From an uncultured Flavobacteriaceae bacterium (GTDB lineage Bacteria; Bacteroidota; Bacteroidia; Flavobacteriales; Flavobacteriaceae), in assembly GCA_913020295.1 (NCBI GenBank), contig CAJWAA010000009.1, positions 28,037-92,036 on the forward strand: a stretch of DNA of 64,000 nt. Direction: 5' to 3'. The notes beneath the pieces are model-generated. The model was given only the letters and a program-made list of their open reading frames with translations. It ran no database searches and had not been told where the DNA came from. Of this stretch, positions 16,632-25,074 are shown piece after piece. The number at the start of each line of letters is the position of its first letter. The stretch's first letter is position 1. A program made the position numbers and the translations under genes.

Positions 16632-17601
16632 TATAATTTTTTGACCAGTTTTTTAAAGACCTTTTTTGTTTTTTTTAAAGGTATAGAATGCTAAAAATAG
16701 CGTCTATGATTGGAATTCTCGTAGAATATTTTGATTGATCATCTTTGCTGATTTTGTCGCGAAATAGCCCTCTGCTATCATTTTCATTTATATTTGAGCG
16801 GCTTTAACCGTATAACCTTTACCAATCATACTGCCAAACGTACGATTTCGACTGAAGACCGAATAACCTGTTACCAAAAGGTCTCCCAAGTAGGCCGAGT
16901 TGTTAATGTTACGTTTCATTTTGTAAACATTTTTAATGAAGCATTTCATCTCCCTAATGGCATTACTCATGAGTACACTTTGGAAGTTGTCACCATATCC
17001 AAGTGCATGACCAATCCCTGAGGCAATGGCGTAAATATTTTTAAGAATACTAGCATATTCTGTACCAAAGATATCATTTGAAATAGTGGTTCGAATGTAT
17101 TGGGTTTTAAGCATAGAGGCTATAGGTTTTGCAAGTTTTTTTCAATGCAGGCAACTGTTAGATATGATAAACGTTCCATAGCGATTTCCTCAGCATGCGA
17201 AGGGCCTGAAATAACCCCAATTTTTTCTTTGGTAACATTGAAGATTCTGTTTAGATGTTCTCCCACGATTAACATGCTTTCCAGGACTACACCTTTTACG
17301 GTAGAAAAAATTATTTTTTCATTAATTATCTGATTCAATTTTTCCAATTCACAAGAAAGAAACGCTGAGGGAATAGAGATAATCAGTACATCAGCTTCGG
17401 ACACGATTTGGTTGATGTTAGAACTGATCTCAAGGCGTTTGGTTTTGAGGTTGGTAGCACTAAGATAGTTGGGGTTGTGACAGTATTTTTTTATGAAATC
17501 AGCATTGACAGGATTTCTTATATACCATCACACATTTCTTTAATTTTCTGAAAGAATTTTAACCAAGGCAGTACCCCACCTCCCAAAACAGCTACATCAA
17601 G
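16628..17601 (-). pseudogene. gpsA: Degraded NAD(P)-dependent glycerol-3-phosphate dehydrogenase
   Basis: The remains of gpsA, whose product makes sn-glycerol-3-phosphate from dihydroxyacetone phosphate. Pieces align along the whole protein: VAVLGGG at 17595-17575, then, after a frame change, GTALVKILSEN, a TAA (17540-17542), a TGA (17528-17530), WYIRNPVNADFIKKYCHNPNYLS, EADVLIISIPSAFLS and GVISGPSHAEEIA; another frame change in the seven-T run at 17136-17142; LAKPIASMLKTQYIRTT and GIGHALGYGDN; an in-frame TAA at 16788-16790 between KAAQI and MKMIAEGYFATKSA; then a further shift to PIIDAIFSILY and a terminal [10 protein letters not shown] ending at 16628. At least three shifts and three stops make a sequencing error unlikely. 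The Lys of the ISGPSHAEE loop region and the substrate-pocket segments are still readable, so the decay looks recent. Confidence 0.9.
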
Positions 17602-17669
17602 TTAACTTTTTAAAAACAAATGAGAAAATGTAGGCTTTTAGATCTGTCTCTCATAGATTTTTTATTCTA

Positions 17670-18107
17670 TTACAGCCAAGATTCCCATGGGATTCTACTC
17701 AATAACAACAATAACCCAATACCATAGAATAGAGCGATCCGAAAAAACTTTTTTCCAGGGTCACTCTGGCGTTTGTGAAGGGACCAGCCAATAGTAATGA
17801 GTATGATTGCTATTATATTGGTAAATGGATGCTCCACCAAATAAAGTCTCGCTTGAGCGGCTTTCATGACACCTCCCACCTCAAGACTGGACCATTGGTT
17901 GAACCAAGGAGAAACGAAATATAAAATCAATCCTATTAAAAGTTGTATGTGAGATAAGATCAATCCATAAAGAGACATTCTTAGGTCTTTGGATTCAAAA
18001 TCTTTACCTTTGATTCTTCCATTAAAGGCATTTAGAATGGTAAGAATTAAAACCAGTAAAACCAGATAAGCCAAATAGGAATGTAAATTATTGAGTAATG
18101 AATCCAT
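17670..18107 (-). CDS. Four-TM membrane protein, cytochrome-b-like small family
   Basis: 145 residues, intact, with four TM helices: residues about 10-27 (SYLAYLVLLVLILTILNAF), 47-68 (LYGLILSHIQLLIGLILYFV), 95-112 (TNIIAIILITIGWSL) and 126-141 (IALFYGIGLLLLL). Histidines at HSYLAYL, SHIQLL and VEHPF could be haem or metal ligands, and Bacteroidota homologues are sometimes labelled 'cytochrome B'; no function is proven. It lies between two pseudogenes (gpsA and the CYTH gene) yet keeps a clean frame, so it is presumably still under selection. Confidence 0.7.
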   Translation of the reverse strand: MDSLLNNLHSYLAYLVLLVLILTILNAFNGRIKGKDFESKDLRMSLYGLILSHIQLLIGLILYFVSPWFNQWSSLEVGGVMKAAQARLYLVEHPFTNIIAIILITIGWSLHKRQSDPGKKFFRIALFYGIGLLLLLSRIPWESWL

Positions 18108-18171
18108 GCTTTATTTTTTGAAAGTTACAATATTCTTTGGATCAAAAAATGAACTTTAAAAAATTAAGGCA

Positions 18172-18616
18172 TCACATCATTGTATTGTAATAAGAAGGGT
18201 CTCCTGTTTCTTCTTTGCCCACCCACAGGGGTTTTTGAAAAGGAGTTTTTTCTCTAGGTAGTTCAATTTCGGTTAGAATCAAATTATTATTGGGGCTTAA
18301 AAACTCATCTACTTCAAAAGTAAGTTCTTTATAAGGGATGATTTATCTTATTTTTTCGATAGTCTTACCCAAGCCGAATTGAAGTAACACTTTTGTTCTT
18401 TATCAGGAATAGCTGTTTCCCATTCCAATGGGGTGGTTCCGTTTTCGTTGCTCACCCCTTTAATGGTTAGGCTAGCTTTTTTATCTGAAATACCTATCCT
18501 AATCGTTCATGAGTATTGTCGCAAAGACAGCCTTGAATGATGTGATGATTAGATTTAGCTGGGTCTTTGAAAGCAGAGTCAATAACCAAAAAATTTCTTT
18601 CAATTTCTGTTTTCAT
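18172..18616 (-). pseudogene. Degraded CYTH-domain (triphosphate tunnel metalloenzyme) gene
   Basis: The fragments spell a small bacterial CYTH protein. From ATG 18616: MKTEIERNFLV, the family N-terminus in which the ExExK metal/phosphate motif has Asn in place of the final Lys; the frame reaches ERLG and stops at a TAG (18494-18496). In a second frame: RIGISDKKASLTIKGVSNENGTTPLEWETAIPDKE. In a third: IEKIR, a TAA (18343-18345), then IIPYKELTFEVDEF, LTEIELP and WVGKEETGDPSYYN, ending in a TGA at 18172. Two shifts, a likely short deletion in the middle and an internal stop show it is dead. Intact relatives hydrolyse inorganic triphosphate or similar substrates. It lies 65 bases from the four-TM gene and 88 bases from pyk. 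Confidence 0.88.
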
Positions 18617-18704
18617 TTTCACAAATTTAGGTTAAATCAAGCCCGAGCAGTGATCACTTATATTGTTGTAAGTAATAAAGGAAATAACAATATTCAATTG
18701 AAGG

Positions 18705-20132
18705 TCATATGGTGGAAACTCTGAGGGTATTTACCATTCCTTTTTTTATAATGGGCATGGCAGTCAAGTTTACTAAAAGGTCTCCATTGTTTACATAGCC
18801 TGTATTCTTTGCGATTTCATTGATCTGTTCTACCGTTTTGTCAGTACTTTCAAAACTATTATAAAAGAAAGCCTTAACCCCCCAAACGAGATTCAGTTGG
18901 GTTAAAATTCTTTTGTTGGACGTAAAAACTAATATATGGGAATTGGGTCGCCAAGCAGATACTTGAAAGGCTGTGTATCCACTATTGGTGAGGGTACAAA
19001 TGGCTTTGGCCTGAACATCATTGGCAATGTGTACTGCGTGATAGCAAATGGATTTAGTGATGAACCTAACCGTTCTGATATTTGGCGGTTTTTGAGGAAC
19101 TGATATCAGGTCAGAGTTTTCTACACTCAGAATGATGGAACTCATCGCCTTAATTACTTCAATGGGATATTTTCCAACAGATGTTTCTCCGGATAACATC
19201 ACGGCATCTGCACCATCCATTACAGAATTGGCAACATCGTTTACCTCTGCACGAGTTGCAGTAAGGCTGTCGATCATACTTTCCATCATTTGCGTTGCAA
19301 TAATAACGGGGATCCTAGCTTTTTTTGCACGTTTGACCAATTCCTTTTGAACCAGGGGAACTTCAGCAGGAGGAATTTCAACCCCTAGGTCTCCACGAGC
19401 CACCATCAGACCATCACAATAAGAGATGATTTTGTCAATGTTGTCTATCCCTTCAGGTTTTTCGATTTTGGCAATGATTGGAATTTTGTGATCTGAGTGC
19501 TTTTCTATCAATTTTTTCAAATCCAAAATATCTTCACTATTTCTGACAAAAGATAGTGCGATCCAATCTACATTTTGTTTGATTGCAAATTCTGCATCGA
19601 CTATATCTTTGGGGGTCAACGCAGGAAGTGATATTTTGGTATTGGGAAGGTTAACTCCCTTTTTAGATTTTAATTTTCCCCCTTGAATTACCTTAGCTTC
19701 AACTTTTTCATCTTTATCGGTTGAGATAACCTCAAAAATTAGCTTACCATCATCTAATAGGATTTTTTCTCCCGGTAGAACGTCTTTGGAGAAATTGTTG
19801 TAATTAATGTAGATTTTTTCTTTGTTCCCAACAAAAGGCTCACCATTTATAAAGCTTACATGGTCTCCGGGTATTACAAGTGTTCCTTCTTCGACTATTC
19901 CTACTCTCAATTTGGGTCCTTGCAGATCTGCCAAAATGGAAGTATTGCAACCTAGTTTTTCACTTAGTTCACGGATAATTTTGATCCTTTTTTCAACCTC
20001 TGCGTGTTCTGCATGTGAAAAATTAATTCGGAAGACATCAACCCCTGAGAGAATCATTTCTTCCATAACATCAACCTTAGTAGATGCAGGACCCAGAGTG
20101 GCTACAATTTTGGTTTTTTTTCTGTTGCTCAT
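18705..20132 (-). CDS. pyk: Pyruvate kinase
   Basis: 475 residues, the usual length. It converts phosphoenolpyruvate plus ADP to pyruvate plus ATP. N-terminal KTKIVATLGPAS and FRINFSHA start the barrel; ILADLQGPKLRVG, the signature IIAKIEKPEGIDNIDKI (active-site Lys and Glu), MVARGDLGVEIP and IIATQMMESM are all present, as is a C-terminal alpha/beta domain. Its ATG overlaps the stop of the IPExxxVDY gene by one base (TAATG), and it is the last gene of the leftward acpP-fabF-rnc-x-pyk string. Confidence 0.97.
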   Translation of the reverse strand: MSNRKKTKIVATLGPASTKVDVMEEMILSGVDVFRINFSHAEHAEVEKRIKIIRELSEKLGCNTSILADLQGPKLRVGIVEEGTLVIPGDHVSFINGEPFVGNKEKIYINYNNFSKDVLPGEKILLDDGKLIFEVISTDKDEKVEAKVIQGGKLKSKKGVNLPNTKISLPALTPKDIVDAEFAIKQNVDWIALSFVRNSEDILDLKKLIEKHSDHKIPIIAKIEKPEGIDNIDKIISYCDGLMVARGDLGVEIPPAEVPLVQKELVKRAKKARIPVIIATQMMESMIDSLTATRAEVNDVANSVMDGADAVMLSGETSVGKYPIEVIKAMSSIILSVENSDLISVPQKPPNIRTVRFITKSICYHAVHIANDVQAKAICTLTNSGYTAFQVSAWRPNSHILVFTSNKRILTQLNLVWGVKAFFYNSFESTDKTVEQINEIAKNTGYVNNGDLLVNLTAMPIIKKGMVNTLRVSTI

Positions 20133-20602
20133 TAATATGTATTTAGATTTGGATCAATGCTCAACCGACTTTGGTCAATTAAGTATAAGTATGAAATTTG
20201 GTCGATAGATTCTATTTTTTTTATCATGATATTGGCCTCGATACCTGAATCAATCTTCACGATGTAGTCTACCTCTTTTAAATCCTGTACCAAATATAAT
20301 TCTTTTGTTTCAGGTACATCAAATAAGCTAATCCCCTTTTGTATTTCATTTTTAAAAATTAAGATCCGATTTGAAAATAATCTGATTTCAATTCCATTGA
20401 CCAGATCGATCCACTCGTAATCTTCAAAAGGAAAATCTTTTTGAGCAACTCCTTTTCTTTTAATTGAACGAATAAACCTACAATTGCACTTTAAATTGAG
20501 TAAAAAGGCCATAAAATATGCCTCACAACTACTGTGAATTGCTATGAGAGAAAATTCATTCTCATCGATTTCATCCAAAATATAACTTTTAACCTTAGGC
20601 AT
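20132..20602 (-). CDS. IPExxxVDY-family protein
   Basis: 156 residues matching in size, position and motif a small Bacteroidota family named for an IPExxxVDY motif; here the segment reads YLVQDLKEVDYIVKID, so the Pro-Glu pair is not conserved although VDY is. Function unknown; no TM or signal peptide. In many Flavobacteriia it lies between rnc and pyk exactly as here, overlapping rnc by 8 bases (ATGCCTAA) and pyk by 1. The strict linkage hints at a role tied to the RNase III or pyruvate kinase transcript, but that is inference. Confidence 0.75.
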   Translation of the reverse strand: MPKVKSYILDEIDENEFSLIAIHSSCEAYFMAFLLNLKCNCRFIRSIKRKGVAQKDFPFEDYEWIDLVNGIEIRLFSNRILIFKNEIQKGISLFDVPETKELYLVQDLKEVDYIVKIDSGIEANIMIKKIESIDQISYLYLIDQSRLSIDPNLNTY

Positions 20603-21332
20603 TAAACCTTGATTTGATGTTCATGGCGTGAAAAGCTCTTTTTGCTGCTTTTTCCTCAGACTTTTTCTTGGAGATTCCCCTTGCTTTGACAATTTGTTTT
20701 TCATTAAGATACACCTCAGTTGTGTAGTTAAAATCGGGGTCAAGTCCATCGTCTGAATTGGTTTTAAACTTTATATTCTTTTTTGTTTTTTGCCCCCACT
20801 CAATTAAAAATCCTTTATAGCTCAATACTGCATGCTGCAATTGATCAATATCAACATGATCCTCTAAGATTTTTTTTATTATAAATTCATTACATTTTTT
20901 GTATCCCTGATCTATAAAAATAGCTCCCACCAAAGCCTCAAGTAGATTACCGTGAATATTATTGCCAAAATTCACTTTACTTTCTTGGTCTAAGAAATTG
21001 ATCAACCCTATTTTCTCACCAATTTGGTTAAGATTTTCACGACTTACAATTTTTGCACGGTATTTGGTCAATGTACCCTCTTTTGCAAAAGGAAATTTTT
21101 CGTACAAGAAGGAGGAGACTACAATACTTAGTATCGAATCACCAAGGAATTCAAGTCTTTCGAAATTAATTAAATGTCCTTTATCGTCTTTTAAGTTTAG
21201 GGATCGATGGGTAAAAGCGGTATGATAAATGACTTTATTACGGGGCTTGATAGAGGTAATTTTTCGGAGCCTACTGAAAAACATCTTATCCTTTTTGGCT
21301 GATGGTCTCAGTAAGTGGGTAAAAAAATTCAC
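20595..21332 (-). CDS. rnc: Ribonuclease III
   Basis: 245 residues. It cleaves double-stranded RNA in rRNA and mRNA processing. The RNase III signature NFERLEFLGDSILSIVVSSFLY (catalytic Glu and Asp) lies at about residues 53-74, with the second acidic cluster in NLLEALVGAIFIDQGY, followed by a double-stranded RNA-binding domain from about residue 165 (YKGFLIEWGQKTKKN ... GISKKKSEEKAAKRAFHAM). The start follows fabF by 8 bases. Confidence 0.96.
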   Translation of the reverse strand: MNFFTHLLRPSAKKDKMFFSRLRKITSIKPRNKVIYHTAFTHRSLNLKDDKGHLINFERLEFLGDSILSIVVSSFLYEKFPFAKEGTLTKYRAKIVSRENLNQIGEKIGLINFLDQESKVNFGNNIHGNLLEALVGAIFIDQGYKKCNEFIIKKILEDHVDIDQLQHAVLSYKGFLIEWGQKTKKNIKFKTNSDDGLDPDFNYTTEVYLNEKQIVKARGISKKKSEEKAAKRAFHAMNIKSRFNA

Positions 21333-21340
21333 ATTCCAAT

Positions 21341-22591
21341 TTATGTAATTTTTTTGAAAATCACGCAGGCATTGTGGCCTCCAAAACCAAATGTGTTTGA
21401 CAATGCAACGTTAACCGTTCTTTTTTGGGCTTGACCCAAGGTGAAATTAATTTTTGGATCTAATTGATCATCAGCTGTTTGATGGTTAATGGTGGGAGGG
21501 ACAATATCGTTTTTTATGGCCATTATTGACGCTATGGCTTCTATTGCCCCTGCAGCACCAAGGAGATGACCTGTCATGGATTTGGTGGAGTTAATATTGA
21601 TATTGTATGTATGATCTTTAAAAACAGCTTTCACAGCGTTAGTTTCAGCAATATCTCCTAATGGAGTAGAAGTTCCATGCATGTTAATGGTATCTACATC
21701 CTCGGGATTAACGTCTGCATCTTTCAGACAATTAACCATTACTTTTTTAGCTCCAACTCCTTCTGGATGGGGGGCGGTCATATGGTGAGCATCTGCAGAG
21801 AGCCCCCCTCCAGCCAATTCTGCATATATTTTAGCTCCTCTGGATATTGCATGCCCGTATTCCTCTAGTATGAGTGCACCAGCACCTTCTCCCAATACAA
21901 AACCATCTCGATCTTTATCAAAAGGTCGTGATGCCGTTTTGGGATCATCGTTTCTTGTGGACAAGGCATGCATGGCATTAAATCCACCAATACCTGCAAT
22001 AGTAACTGCTGCTTCAGACCCCCCGGAAACAATAATATCTGCGAAGCCCATTCTAATATAATTTAAAGAATCAATCATAGCGTTCGAGGAGGAAGCACAT
22101 GCTGATACAGTGGCAAAATTAGGTCCCCTCAATCCATGTTTCATTGAAATTAGTCCAGGTGCAATATCCGATATCATTTTGGGGATAAAGAAAGGATTGA
22201 AACGTGGAGATCCATCACCACTTGCAAAATTCAATACTTCATTTTGAAATGTTTCAAGTCCTCCGATCCCTGCACCCCATATCACTCCTATTCTATCTTT
22301 GTCCTCTTTGTCAAAATCTAGATCTGCGTCTTGGATGGCCTCGTTGGCAGCGACCAATGCATATTGTGCAAATCTATCGTACTTTCGGACTTCTTTTCTA
22401 TCCATGAAATTGAGAGGATCAAATCCTTTTAACTCACAAGCAAATTTTGTTTTGAATTTTGAGGCATCAAAATGGGTGATTGGTGCAGCACCACTGACAC
22501 CAGACAACAAACCCTCCCAATAATCAGGGAGGGTGTTTCCTATAGGAGTTAAGGCTCCCAATCCGGTAATAACTACACGTCTTGGTTTCAT
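21341..22591 (-). CDS. fabF: Beta-ketoacyl-ACP synthase II
   Basis: 416 residues, FabF (KAS II), which condenses malonyl-ACP with acyl-ACP in fatty-acid elongation. The catalytic triad is visible: Cys in SACASSSNAMIDSL, His in MHGTSTPLGD, and His in SMTGHLLGAAGAIEA. N-terminal RRVVITGLGALTPIGN and C-terminal ALSNTFGFGGHNACVIF are typical. acpP is encoded 12 bases upstream on the same strand, so enzyme and carrier are co-expressed. Confidence 0.97.
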   Translation of the reverse strand: MKPRRVVITGLGALTPIGNTLPDYWEGLLSGVSGAAPITHFDASKFKTKFACELKGFDPLNFMDRKEVRKYDRFAQYALVAANEAIQDADLDFDKEDKDRIGVIWGAGIGGLETFQNEVLNFASGDGSPRFNPFFIPKMISDIAPGLISMKHGLRGPNFATVSACASSSNAMIDSLNYIRMGFADIIVSGGSEAAVTIAGIGGFNAMHALSTRNDDPKTASRPFDKDRDGFVLGEGAGALILEEYGHAISRGAKIYAELAGGGLSADAHHMTAPHPEGVGAKKVMVNCLKDADVNPEDVDTINMHGTSTPLGDIAETNAVKAVFKDHTYNININSTKSMTGHLLGAAGAIEAIASIMAIKNDIVPPTINHQTADDQLDPKINFTLGQAQKRTVNVALSNTFGFGGHNACVIFKKIT

Positions 22592-22603
22592 TTAAGCCAA
22601 AGT

Positions 22604-22837
22604 TTACTTCGCTTGCTCAATGAATTGAATGGCTTGACCCACTGTTGCAATGTTTTCAGCTTGGTCATCAGGAATCTGAATGTCAAATTCTTTCTCGAAT
22701 TCCATGATGAGTTCCACAGTATCCAAGGAATCGGCACCTAAATCGTTTGTGAAATTTGCGTCGGCTACGACTTCATTTTCGTCTACTCCCAACTTGTCAA
22801 CGATAATTGCTTTTACTCTTGATGAAATGTCAGACAT
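22604..22837 (-). CDS. acpP: Acyl carrier protein
   Basis: 77 residues, the standard ACP. The 4'-phosphopantetheine attachment serine is in [15 protein letters not shown]. The ATG at 22837 ([18 protein letters not shown]) is preferred over an upstream TTG two codons earlier. It is the first gene of the leftward operon and has a -7 box about 30 bases upstream. Confidence 0.97.
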   Translation of the reverse strand: MSDISSRVKAIIVDKLGVDENEVVADANFTNDLGADSLDTVELIMEFEKEFDIQIPDDQAENIATVGQAIQFIEQAK

Positions 22838-22867
22838 AATCAAAATTTGTTTTTAAATTATTGTGGA

Positions 22868-22875
22868 CAAAAATA
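22868..22875 (-). promoter_or_regulatory. -7 promoter box (TATTTTTG) for the acpP operon
   Basis: On the minus strand TATTTTTG matches TAnnTTTG and would start transcription about 23-25 bases before the acpP ATG. It lies in the 150-base gap between divergent acpP and purN. No well-spaced TTG is seen upstream. Confidence 0.45.
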
Positions 22876-22987
22876 TAAAACTTTGAATCAAAACACTATT
22901 AAGGGAATAGAATATAACTTTTCTTTGTGATATGGATTGATAAATGTGATCCAAAAAACCTTTTATTATTGATACTAAAGGAAATTC

Positions 22988-23566
22988 ATGGGAAATAAAA
23001 AAGTTAAAAAAATTATCCTATTTGCTTCCGGTTCGGGTACCAATGTAGAAAATATCATCAAATACTTTCATGATAATGTTCATGTTGAGATCGTTGGTGT
23101 CTTCACCAACAATCCAAAAGGAGGAGTTATTGATCGTGTCGAGCAAATGAAAATACCTTTAAATATCTTTAATAAGCTTGAATTAAACAACGGAGAATTA
23201 GTTAAACAAATATGTCTTTTAACCCCTGATTTGATTGTATTGGCTGGTTTTTTACTAAAAATTCCTTTGGATTTTACCAAAATTTTTTTCAAAAAAATCA
23301 TTAACATTCATCCTTCACTACTTCCCAAACACGGAGGGAAAGGGATGTATGGTGACAGGGTTCACCAATCTGTCAAAAAAGCTAGAGATAAAGAAACCGG
23401 GATCAGCATTCACTATGTAAATGAACACTATGATGAAGGATCTATCATTTTTCAAGCTAAAGTTAGAGTTCTAGATCAAGACAGCATCCGTAAGATAGCC
23501 CGTAAGGTTCAGCGACTTGAGTACAAATACTATCCAGAAATAATTCAAAAACTTTTATTTCCATAG
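22988..23566 (+). CDS. purN: Phosphoribosylglycinamide formyltransferase
   Basis: 192 residues. PurN transfers a formyl group from 10-formyltetrahydrofolate to GAR in purine synthesis. Visible: phosphate loop LFASGSGTNVENI, LIVLAGFLLKIP, and the active-site segment INIHPSLLPKHGGKGMYG (Asn-His), with ETGISIHYVNEHYDEGSII downstream (catalytic Asp). It is preceded by one of the few good Shine-Dalgarno-like sequences here (AAAGGA, about 6 bases before the ATG). rnhA follows one base after the stop. Confidence 0.95.
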   Translation: MGNKKVKKIILFASGSGTNVENIIKYFHDNVHVEIVGVFTNNPKGGVIDRVEQMKIPLNIFNKLELNNGELVKQICLLTPDLIVLAGFLLKIPLDFTKIFFKKIINIHPSLLPKHGGKGMYGDRVHQSVKKARDKETGISIHYVNEHYDEGSIIFQAKVRVLDQDSIRKIARKVQRLEYKYYPEIIQKLLFP

Positions 23567-23567
23567 A

Positions 23568-24038
23568 ATGTCTGACAAAATAAATATTTATACTGATGGT
23601 TCTTCTATTGGAAACCCTGGGCCTGGAGGTTACGGAGTTATTATGGAATGGGAAGGAAAGCAGTATATAAAGGAATTTTCTGGTGGATATAGACTGACTA
23701 CAAACAACCGTATGGAACTTATGGCTGTAATAGTCGCTTTAGAAAAATTAAAAAAACAGTCCATGGAAGTCACTATTTACTCTGATTCGAAGTACGTTAT
23801 CGATTCCGTTCAAAAAAAATGGGTATTAAACTGGGAGAAAAAAGCCTTCAAAGACAAAAAAAATCCCGACCTATGGAAGCGCTATTTGAACATTCACAGA
23901 AAGCATCAGGTAAACTTTCAGTGGGTCAAAGGCCATAATGCCCATCCCCAAAATGAGCGATGTGATCAATTGGCATTTAAAGCAGCCAAAGAGTCGCCAT
24001 ATAAAATAGATGATTTTTTTGAACAAAATCAAAAATGA
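23568..24038 (+). CDS. rnhA: Ribonuclease HI
   Basis: 156 residues, RNase H1. The catalytic acids are in IYTDGSSIGNPGPGGYG (Asp), NNRMELMAV (Glu), YSDSKYVIDS (Asp) and NERCDQLA (Asp). It removes RNA from RNA-DNA hybrids. Coupled to purN with a one-base gap. An 88-base AT-rich gap follows before the PfkB gene. Confidence 0.95.
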   Translation: MSDKINIYTDGSSIGNPGPGGYGVIMEWEGKQYIKEFSGGYRLTTNNRMELMAVIVALEKLKKQSMEVTIYSDSKYVIDSVQKKWVLNWEKKAFKDKKNPDLWKRYLNIHRKHQVNFQWVKGHNAHPQNERCDQLAFKAAKESPYKIDDFFEQNQK

Positions 24039-24126
24039 ATTTTATTAATTATAGACAATCGAAAACTCTTCAATAAATCTTCAACTAAAAAATCAATAAG
24101 CTTATGAAGTTTATTATTTTTGTTTT

Positions 24127-25065
24127 ATGGGCAACAAATTATTGATTGTTGGCACTATGGCTTATGATGCCATTTCAACCCCCTTTGGAAAAGCCGATAA
24201 AATTCTGGGTGGTGCTGCCACTTATATCGGCTTGTCTGCCTCACGGTTTTCATTGGACTGCGGAATTGTATCGGTGGTAGGAGAGGATTTCGAAAAAGAA
24301 CATTTACAATTACTGAAAGACCATGGGATCGACCTCTCAGGCGTTGAAATAGTTCCCGGAGGTGCTACTTTTTTTTGGAGCGGGGAATACCACAACGACC
24401 TGAATACCAGAACCACTTTGGACACTCAATTGAACGTCTTGGAAAATTTTAGACCAAAGATTCCCCAGCATCTCAAAAGCCCCGACATTGTAATGCTAGG
24501 AAACCTATCTCCCGATTTACAGTTACAAGCCTTGGAGCAATTAAAGACCAATCCAAAACTCATTGTGCTGGACACCATGAATTTTTGGATGGAACATTTT
24601 CGATTTGCACTGGATCAGGTCATTGCAAAAGTAGATGTTATTTCCATAAACGATGAAGAAGCCCGACAGATGACCGGGGAATACTCTTTGGTCAAAGCAG
24701 CCGATCAGATCCATCAAATGGGCCCCAAATACGTCATCATCAAAAAAGGAGAGCACGGAGCCTTACTTTTCCATAAAAATCAAATTTTTTGTGCTCCGGC
24801 ACTGCCTCTGGAGGAGGTTTTTGACCCCACCGGTGCCGGTGATAGCTTCGCCGGAGGATTTACCGGATATTTGACACAAACAGGAGATATTTCTTTCAAC
24901 AATATGAAATTGGCTGTCATTTACGGGTCTGCTATGGCCTCCTTTACCGTTGAAAAATTTGGAACGGAAAATTTGGTCAACTATACGCCTACTATGATGG
25001 CAGCTCGCCTTAAAGCTTTCAAGGAATTAACTACATTTGAAATAGAGATTGAAACGGGTAAATAA
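24127..25065 (+). CDS. PfkB-family sugar/nucleoside kinase
   Basis: 312 residues of the ribokinase-like PfkB superfamily. N-terminal GGAATYIGLSASRF (first PfkB signature region, substrate side) and C-terminal DPTGAGDSFAGGFTGYL (second signature: anion hole and catalytic Asp) are clear; VISINDEEARQMTG and VIIKKGEHGALLF are typical of the nucleotide-binding half. The substrate is not predictable from sequence. It is 9 bases upstream of an amidophosphoribosyltransferase-like gene, which suggests a joint role in phosphoribosyl/purine metabolism. Confidence 0.88.
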   Translation: MGNKLLIVGTMAYDAISTPFGKADKILGGAATYIGLSASRFSLDCGIVSVVGEDFEKEHLQLLKDHGIDLSGVEIVPGGATFFWSGEYHNDLNTRTTLDTQLNVLENFRPKIPQHLKSPDIVMLGNLSPDLQLQALEQLKTNPKLIVLDTMNFWMEHFRFALDQVIAKVDVISINDEEARQMTGEYSLVKAADQIHQMGPKYVIIKKGEHGALLFHKNQIFCAPALPLEEVFDPTGAGDSFAGGFTGYLTQTGDISFNNMKLAVIYGSAMASFTVEKFGTENLVNYTPTMMAARLKAFKELTTFEIEIETGK

Positions 25066-25074
25066 ACACATCAT

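Noticed and set aside
18509..18724. 71-codon plus-strand frame between the CYTH remnant and pyk
   Set aside because: Antisense to CYTH and pyk sequence that clearly aligns with those families; product has no recognisable pattern.
24115..24122. TATTTTTG promoter-like box before the PfkB gene
   Set aside because: It ends only 4 bases before the ATG, so transcription would begin at or after the start codon; probably chance in AT-rich DNA.
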